Assembly (NCBI RefSeq): GCF_905171775.1
Contig: NC_053490.1
Location: 87,198,286 to 87,262,285, forward strand
Length of the DNA: 64,000 nucleotides
DNA from: Rana temporaria
Lineage: Eukaryota; Chordata; Amphibia; Anura; Ranidae
Direction of reading: 5' to 3'
Made by a program: the position numbers and the translations under genes. Below the pieces are notes generated by a model. That model made no database searches and was not told the origin of the DNA. It worked only from the letters and a program-made list of their open reading frames with translations. The stretch's first letter is position 1. Each line of letters opens with the position of its first letter. This document shows, piece after piece, positions 57,242 through 64,000 of this stretch.

Positions 57242-57756
57242 GGCCCCGTACACACGGCCGAGGAACTCGACATGCCAAACACATCGAGTTCCTCGGCCAG
57301 TTCAGCCCTGAAGCCGCCGAGGAGCTCGGCGGGCCGAGAGCTCCCATAGAACAACGAGGAAATAGAGAACATGTTCTCTATTTCCTCGCCGAGGTCCTCG
57401 TCGGCTTCCTCGGCCGAAAGTGTACACACAGCCGGGTTTCTCGGCAGAATTCAGCCAGAAACTCGGTCGGAAGCTGAATTCTGCCGAGGAAACTGGTCGT
57501 GTGTACGCACGACCAAGTTTCTCGACAAAAACCAGCAAGGAACTTGCTGGGATTTTTTTTTTGCCGAGGAAACCGGTCGTGTGTACATTTTTCGACGAGG
57601 AAACTGTCGAGGATCCCGTCGAGCCAAAAAGAGAGCTTTTCTTTGACGGGAATGGAGAAACTTGCCTTGTCGAGTTCCTCGACAGCCTAACAAGGAACTC
57701 GACGAGGAAAACGATGTGTTTCGCCCATCAAGTTCCTCGGTCGTGTGTACGAGGCT
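57242..57756. mobile_element. GGCC-ended MITE, family A, fused dimer
   Basis: The outer ends GGCCCCGTACACACGGCC and TCGTGTGTACGAGGCT have TAA flanks (57239-57241 and 57757-57759). Two family A bodies meet at about 57497-57515, where GGTCGTGTGTACGCACGACC joins them without the GGCC tips. The first body resembles 37749 and the second resembles 10133. Confidence 0.88.
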
Positions 57757-58015
57757 TAAGGGTAATACTATGACCCACAAGAGAAGTATTTAACCATATG
57801 CCTCTCAATATTCAATGTGAAAAAAGTTAAGCAAAAGATACATTGCATGCTCTGTGCTTTATTCCCAAAATACAGAATTCCCCCATACCAGTAATACATT
57901 GGCTAGCATTTTCCTGATTGGGGGGGATATCTATTTTACAAACTGTGGGGCTGTGTTGATCAATGGTGGTTATTTAAAAAAAGGAAAATCCACTTTGCAC
58001 TGCAAGTGCAGATCT

Positions 58016-58419
58016 GATCTGATCGTACACACAATCGGAAATTCCGACAAGAATACCGTGGATTTTTTTTCCGACTGAATTTTGTCTCAAACTTGTCTTG
58101 CTTACACACGGTCACACAAAATTCCGACCATCAAGAATGCGGTGATGTACAACACTACGACGAGCCGAGAAAAACGTTCAATGATTCCAAGCATGCGTCG
58201 AGCATGCATGTTTTTTTGTGCGTCGGAATTGCAAACAGACGATCGGAATTTCCAACAAGAACTTTTCCTGTCTGAAAATTTGAGAACCAGCTCTCAAATT
58301 TTTGCTGTCGGAAATTCCGACAGAAAAAGTCCGATGGGGTCTACACACGGTCGGAATGTCAGACCAAAAGCTCACATCAAACTTTTATTTTCTGAAATTC
58401 CGATTGTGTGTACGCGGCG
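58016..58419. mobile_element. GGC-ended MITE, family C
   Basis: Ends GATCGTACACACAATCGGAA and CCGATTGTGTGTACGCGGCG are inverted with TAA after the right end. The interior has AATTCCGAC words and their complements as in 18305. On its left it cuts into a fragment of the AAATCCACTTTGCAC MITE family (about 57966-58012). Confidence 0.75.
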
Positions 58420-58422
58420 TAA

Positions 58423-59187
58423 GGCAGCTAAGCAGTCATGAGATGAGTTGAAAACCTTATTGCATGCCTGCTATGGAGGACTGAAATTGGTAAGTCACCC
58501 GTGTCTGCCATATACACCATGAAGACAAAAAACAGCACAAACACCCAATCTGGCTAATCCGTCTGACATAGTGGAAACCGATATAGATTCCTCCCTCTGG
58601 ATGACAGAAGGGAAGGCAAATTCCCATTATAAAAAGTGTCAGAGGACACCACAGGGTACCATGCAACTTGGCCAGTGAGTAGACATTTAGCTCAATCTTT
58701 GAAGAATTTCTCATGAAATGATAAGGCCCTTCACACAGAATTTCCAGCAAGCTAGAAAATATCTATTTTTGATAATGAGATCTTCTGACTTGCCTCCTTG
58801 GGTAGCCTTAATTAGCCTTCTCCTTGTCCAGGCCTTTCAGTGAGTTGTAGGATCAGAACAGATAAATTCAAATTAAACAGCAGTTTACAAAAAGTATGCC
58901 TACTTTTTATGTTTTATACATTATGTATTGATTTGGAATACGACTACATCGACAGTATAGTGTAATTTAAAGAATAAATCATTTTCCATTTGACATATCA
59001 TGGCAGGTTATTGATGAAGAAGTATTTTACTACGCATTTTATTAAGGAGCAAAACAATTTGTTTGCTTTTACCATCCAGGAATCGGTTGCTAAGGGTTCA
59101 ATGTATATATAATGATACGCCGGTTTTGGTTAACCAAAGTTGCGCCGTTTGCTGGAATCTCATCCTGTGGTAGATATGTCTTGCCCA
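58423..59187. other. Intergenic DNA, nothing recognised
   Basis: A 97-codon minus-strand frame at 58457-58750 has no similarity that I recognise. No repeat ends were seen. Confidence 0.4.
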
Positions 59188-60048
59188 TTAAAGAGGAACT
59201 GCAGTCTGCTCACATAATTTGTATAAAAACATCTTTGACATTCTGAAGCTTCCCTCCAACCACTTTGCATATTTTTTTTATATATACTGTGATTCTGTAC
59301 TTGCTAAATATGCTCAGGAAATCTCCCTGCACTTAACTGTGGGCAGCTGAAGCTGCTGCCTGTTCATTTCCTGGATTTACACAGACACACAGAGGCACAC
59401 CTCCAGTTTGCAGTTCTCATTGGGACTCTTATGACTCACCCCCTCCCTTCCTGGCAGAGAGTTGTACATGATGTCATAAGCCTAGGCTAATGACCAGACA
59501 AAAAAGAGGGAGTGGGCTGTATAAGGTATTTACTGGCAGAAAAAAAATCTTTTAGGCTACTTTCTCACTGAGGCGTTGGCAGTAAAGTGCAGCTATTTTT
59601 TGCAGCGCTTTACAGTCGTTTTTGCGGCGCTTTACTGTTGTTTTTGCAGTTCTATTTGGCTGTTAGCAGGGCACTTTTAACCCCCACTATCAGCCGAAAA
59701 AGGATTAAAACCGCCAGCAAAGCACTGCTGCAGCGACACTTTGCCAGTGGTTTGGCGGCGCTTTCCATTGATTTCAATGGGCAGGGGTGCTTTAAGAGCA
59801 GTGTATACACCGCTCCTACAGCACCTCAAAGATGCAGCTAGCAGGACTTTTTTTACCATCCTGCCAGCGCACCTTTCCAATGTGAAAAAGGAGGCTCTTT
59901 CAAGGCGCTTTGCAGGCGCTATTTTTAGCGCTATAGCACCTGCAAAGCGCCTCAGTGTGAAAGTAGCCTAACTATCCAAAGTTAAAACAACAAGGGCAGA
60001 AGATTTAATAGATGTAAAGATGAAAAAATGACTGAAGGTCCGCTTTGA
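59188..60048. mobile_element. TTAA-type element (AAGAGGAACTGCAG), split
   Basis: It starts TTAAAGAGGAACTGCAGTCTG and ends ACTGAAGGTCCGCTTTGA, in which the second TTAA has one change. The body has GACTCACCCCCTCCC and GTACATGATGTCATAAGCC. It is interrupted by the MITE at 59555-59968, so it is the older of the two. Confidence 0.75.
59555..59968. mobile_element. GGC-ended MITE, family I, nested
   Basis: Ends GGCTACTTTCTCACTGAGGCG and CGCCTCAGTGTGAAAGTAGCC are inverted, with TTA (59552-59554) and TAA (59969-59971). The interior is made of GCAGCGCTTTACAG and GGCGCTATTTTTAGCGCT words. Confidence 0.88.
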
Positions 60049-60793
60049 AGTGGGAGTAGACCAAACTCTACAGTAAATGTGTTAAATATCTATTGAAATT
60101 TACAGATACCTACAGTATGACTTACTGCAGTCGTTTTCTTTGCAGCCTGAAATGGCTGAATAGCGTTAGACAAAAAGGTTGTACTTAGCTAATGTAAAAG
60201 TTAATTGATATAGCTCAAATTCTATCAAAGTCTGGAAATGTTTTATCTATTTTATGGACGTTTATTATTGGCTTTTTATTTAAGTCAAATGTGTTTTAGG
60301 CTTAATATCTCTTTATTCAACCTCTCATAGGCCGCTGAAGACCTACAACACTACAACACCCAGCATATGCTCATGTGCAGATGGCAAGTTTATGGTCACA
60401 ATGCCAGATGCTACATTTTGTATAAACAATAGTAACGTTTTTTTAGTTTTTGTATACCGTATACACATACCTATTACTTTTGTCTTGTTTTGAAAATGTG
60501 TTGTGATCCAATTGTGCTGGTAGGAGCACCAATGTGAACTTTCCAATCCAACCAGTGAATTTTTCATACATTGGTGGTGGTGCCCTAATGATATCTGTTA
60601 CAGTCATACATGAGAAATCCCAAATGTGTCATCCATATTTGCCAAAATTTGCCAAAATTTCCAGAGGCGTGTACTGTCTACCAACAGTTTAAAATAATGT
60701 TCTTTAAAGCACTAATGTTCCCTCAACCTAGAAGTTACAGTTGGAGTGGACTTTTCCTTCTAGAATATGTTGGGTGTTGTAGTTCATCCACAC
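60049..60793. other. Intergenic DNA, nothing recognised
   Basis: No repeat ends or coding sequence were identified. Confidence 0.4.
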
Positions 60794-60796
60794 TTA

Positions 60797-61215
60797 GGCC
60801 TTGTACACACGATAGGTTAACCAGAGGACAACGGTCTGATGGACCGTTTTCATCGGTCAAAACCGATCATGTGTGGGCCCCATAGGTTATTTAACCATCG
60901 GTTAAAAAAAAGCCAACTTGCTTTAAATTTAACCGATGGATTCCTAACCGATGGGAAAAAAAACATCGTTAGTAGGCACAACCATCGGTTAAAAATCCAC
61001 GCATGCTCAGAATCAAGTCGACGCATGCTTGGAAGCCTTGAACTTCTTTTTTTTCAGCACGTCGTTGGGTTTTACGTCACCGCGTTCTGACAAGATCGTT
61101 TTTTTAACCGATGGTGTGTAGGCGCGACGGACCATCAGTCAGCTTCATCGGTTAACGGATGAAAACGGTCCATCGGTCCGTTCTCATCGGATGGACTGAT
61201 CGTGTGTACGAGGCT
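60797..61215. mobile_element. GGCC-ended MITE, family J (GATAGGTTAACC)
   Basis: Ends GGCCTTGTACACACGATAGG and GATCGTGTGTACGAGGCT are inverted, flanked by TTA (60794-60796 and 61216-61218). The interior is dominated by ACCGATGG and AACCATCGGTTAAAAA words. Confidence 0.85.
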
Positions 61216-61218
61216 TTA

Positions 61219-62172
61219 GAGGGTCATAGGTTGCCAATATAAATGTTTCATGTGAATTTATAATATAAATAGATCTTGTTTAGTCAGCAGTTGCCTGTGA
61301 CAAACCAAGAACACGTCAGTAAGCTTGATATTTGTAATATGCGCTAATATTGGTGCTTGCCAGGAACATGACTGACACATTACAATTTTCAGCGCTCAAC
61401 TATAATGAATGTATTCAGACAATTGCTGTCATGGCACAAAGACAATGTTTTTATTCTGATTGTGAAGCTTTTCAAGATGCAAATGAAAAATATACTCATG
61501 TATATTAGATGTCAATATAGATAGTAGCTGATGTTCTAAAACAGTATTTATCGGCAAAAAAAAAACCCTGATGCACTTTTTTGATTAAAAAATGTTTTAT
61601 CTTGTAAAAAGCTGTTCTGTACAGTTTAGGTGTCTATTTCTCTGATGTTATTGTAATACGGTGCTTCTTATTATAATTCCTTGTAAAAAAAAAAAGTTTT
61701 TTTTTTCTTGTACAGTTTGTATTTCTACAAGCAAATAAGAAAGTAGAGAGTATTTTCTAATCTTCCGTTAGCGTTTATGGCATCCTATGTTATGTGGCAT
61801 GCACAAAAATATAGACACTATGAAGGTATTATTACATGGACTGCAGTCATCTTTTATGTATGTGTTAGATTAAATTGTGACTGGTATGGTGACTTTAATA
61901 ACTGGCTGTGACTGTGTGTTCACACATATTAAAGGGACCCAAGGCCTGATTGGTTTTAATCTAGCCTGCATGGATAAAGACAAAGAAAACTGCCAAGCTT
62001 TTAAGGCACTCAAATTATGGTTAAAACATGTAACTTTTAAACATGTTAAAATACAAATATAAAAACAATTTGTGAAACACTTCCTTGTACAATATATGTG
62101 AAGTGAACTCATTCAGAGAAAATGCCTCACTCCCAACTATACAAGAGGCTGTAGAAAATGAATCTCTTAGAT
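61219..62172. other. AT-rich intergenic DNA, nothing recognised
   Basis: Simple A and T runs near 61555 and 61685 are the only notable features. Confidence 0.45.
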
Positions 62173-62580
62173 CAGTGGTCTCCAGGCTGCGGTCTTGGGC
62201 CAAATGCGATCCTATGCATACCCTTATCTGGATCCTGGGGCCAGTGGCTGCCGGTCCATAAGGGGCGCAGTGGCACCGCCCACCTAATCTCCATGCACCA
62301 GCCCCTAAACTCCATGCAGGGCTCCGGACGCATAGATTTCTACAAGTTTTTTTAAGCATATGATTAGAGCCTGAGGCTTTAATTGGCTTCAAAAGGGTCG
62401 GGCTTGGGGCACAGAGAACTGCTCCCCGAGCCCACCCACTTGTGACATTAGTGAATCAGCATTCACTATTGTCTCCCTGCTTCTCCTCCCAGTCAATCAG
62501 GACAGGAAACAGGTCTTAAGACTGGATTGGTTGGGAAGGGAAGCTGGGGAAACCTGGATAGGGTAAGTGTGGCCCTCGGG
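62173..62580. mobile_element. hAT-type left end joined to a CAGTGGCGGTGC relative
   Basis: CAGTGGTCTCCAGGCTGCGG at 62173 resembles the left end of the hAT element at 31344. From about 62245, CATAAGGGGCGCAGTGGC and TAAGCATATGATTAGAGCC resemble 21878 and 27431. Neither has a visible right end, so this is a remnant of two elements. Confidence 0.55.
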
Positions 62581-62680
62581 CTTTCACACTGGAGAAACAG
62601 CAGCCGCTGTTTCAGGTCGGTTTGCAGGTGCTATTTTTAGCGCAATAGCGCCGGTAAACCGCCCAAGTGTGAAAGGGGTC
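62581..62680. mobile_element. Short MITE related to family G/I
   Basis: Left CTTTCACACTGG and right CAAGTGTGAAAGGGGTC with TAA (62681-62683) frame GTGCTATTTTTAGCGCAATAG. It is much shorter than other copies, probably internally deleted. Confidence 0.6.
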
Positions 62681-62699
62681 TAAAGTGATAGTTTTTTTT

Positions 62700-62945
62700 T
62701 CAGGTACTTATATAGTACTGTAAATTTACACAGCGCTTTACATATATACATAGTACATTCACATCAGTCCCTGCTCTAAAGGAGCTTACAATCTAAGGTC
62801 ACCAACTCACATTCATACATACTCATACTTGGGCCAATTTAGACAGGATCCAATTAACCTACCAGCATGTTTTTGGAGTGTGGGAGGAAACCGGAGTACC
62901 CAAAGGAAATCCACGCAGGCACAGGGAGAACATGCAAACTTGTGA
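62700..62945. mobile_element. Widespread conserved dispersed repeat
   Basis: The blocks CAGCGCTTTACATATATACA, GGAGCTTACAATCTAAGGT, CAATTTAGACAGGATCCAAT and TGGGAGGAAACCGGAGTACC ... GGGAGAACATGCAAACTT belong to a repeat that I recall from many fish and amphibian sequences. I believe it is a LINE- or SINE-derived tail, but cannot confirm class or strand. Confidence 0.6.
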
Positions 62946-62985
62946 CTGTTAAGAGTGTTTAGCTCCAGCATATTCTACACATTGT

Positions 62986-63673
62986 GGCCCGGATTCAGAA
63001 ACAACTTACGACAGTAAGTCTGAATGTGAGGCATTGTATCTTGGCGCCTGATTCAAAGAACCAGATACGCCAGAATTTGTCCAAGATAAGACTGATGTAA
63101 GTCTCCTACGCCATCGTGTCTTGGGTGCATATTTACGCTGGCCTCTAGGGGCGCTTCCGTAGATTTACGCGTAGAATATGCAAATGAGCTAGATATGCTG
63201 ATTCAAAAACGTACTTGCGCCCGTCGGATTTAGTTACGCCGTTTACGTAAGGCGTCGGTCAGGCGTAAGTTTACCCCTCATAAAGCAGGGATAAGTCATG
63301 TTAAGGTATGGACGTCGGAACAGCGTCGTATTTTACGTCGTTTGCGTAAGTCGTACGTGAATGGGGCTGGGCGTATGTTACTTTCACGTCGACAAAGCAT
63401 TGAGCCGACGTTTCCTAGGGAGTATTTGCGACGTGACTCTGAGCATGCGCCGTTCGATCGGCCCCTCATTTACATGGGGTCACGGCTCATTTCAATACAA
63501 CACGCCCACTGCCTTGATCATTTGAATTAGGCGGGCTTACGCCCCCCGTAACTTAGGGCGCAAGTTCTTTCTGAATACGGTACTCGTCTCTCTAAGTTAC
63601 GGCAGCGTAGCGTAGCGTATATGAGATGCGCTACGCCCGCCTAAAGATACGCGATTCTTTCTGAATCCGGGCC
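62986..63673. mobile_element. CGTA-rich 0.7-kb MITE
   Basis: Ends GGCCCGGATTCAGAAA and TTTCTGAATCCGGGCC are near-perfect inverted repeats with TGT at both junctions (62983-62985 and 63674-63676). The interior includes TTGCGTAAGTCGTACGTGAA and GGGCGCAAGTTCTTTCTGAA. It has the best-preserved ends of the five copies. Confidence 0.92.
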
Positions 63674-63757
63674 TGTATGTACATCTAGCTGTGACTCCTT
63701 TATTGGCATATATAGCTATCATTATATGTATGTAAACTATAATTGTGTTTGCTTTTA

Positions 63758-64000
63758 GGCTAGGTTCACACCTATGCGAATTGAGTGCGGTTTAAACCGC
63801 ATCTAATTCGCAGGACATTTCAAAATACATTGTTTTCAATGAGGCTGGTTCACATATGTGCGATGCATTCGCACTGCGTATTGCCTCCAAACCGCATGCG
63901 GTTTTTATGTCTTGCGGTGCGGCTCAGGTGCGAATTCAGTCCTATTATCTTCTATGGGTACGCATCTAATTCGCAGATGTGTTCAGTTCTCTGCAGGAGT
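63758..64000. mobile_element. GGC-ended MITE, cut by the window end
   Basis: The left end GGCTAGGTTCACACCTATGCG follows TTA (63755-63757) and matches the left terminus of 52726. The interior has GCGAATTGAGTGCGGTTTAAA, and the right end lies outside the window. Confidence 0.75.

Overview
This is a repeat-dominated vertebrate window with one recognisable protein-coding gene. An intron-free coding exon at 39697-40695 (+) encodes a 332-residue class A receptor of the GPR3/GPR6/GPR12 group, and its sequence fits GPR12 best. A GC- and CpG-rich block at about 38650-38985 looks like its promoter and non-coding first exon. A short intron (38986-39690) carrying a long TA microsatellite separates the two. 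I found no other gene, tRNA or rRNA.

The organism is probably a frog with a large genome, most likely a ranid. This is inferred from the receptor (vertebrate, diverged from mammals) and from the repeat mix: many short inverted-repeat elements with ends of the GGCC..CGTACACAC type, TTAA-flanked elements, hAT elements beginning TAGGGATGAGC, and Tc1-like copies. No species-level assignment is possible from the sequence alone.

Layout. 1-2256: minisatellites, a 62-bp-arm foldback and a hAT right end. 2257-4900: sparse, with one GGCC-ended MITE and a Tc1-like tail. 4912-7128: a complete non-autonomous hAT element with an 8-bp target duplication, a 44-bp internal array and a poly-A retroposon of unknown origin. 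7129-13600: MITEs, a 26-27-bp array and a decayed Tc1-like transposase tail. 13618-15041: probable solo LTR. 15218-19810: TTAA element, hAT with a nested TTAA element, nested GGCC-ended MITEs, and a CGTA-rich element. 20134-21745: complete Tc1-like transposon with a frameshifted transposase. 21878-32333: hAT derivatives with internal minisatellites, two CGTA-rich elements, GATA arrays. 33008-36960: hAT remnant and a nest of long inverted repeats, including a perfect 107-bp pair. 37262-38018: two more elements. 38650-40695: GPR12 locus. 41225-41620: 30-bp minisatellite. 43067-64000: scattered MITEs, many nested, and long stretches with nothing recognised.

The main result beyond the gene is the architecture of the mobile DNA. 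About twenty elements share GGCC/GGC-type ends and 3-bp T-N-A target duplications but have unrelated interiors. Several nested insertions give relative ages, and most of the hAT derivatives carry a private minisatellite inside.
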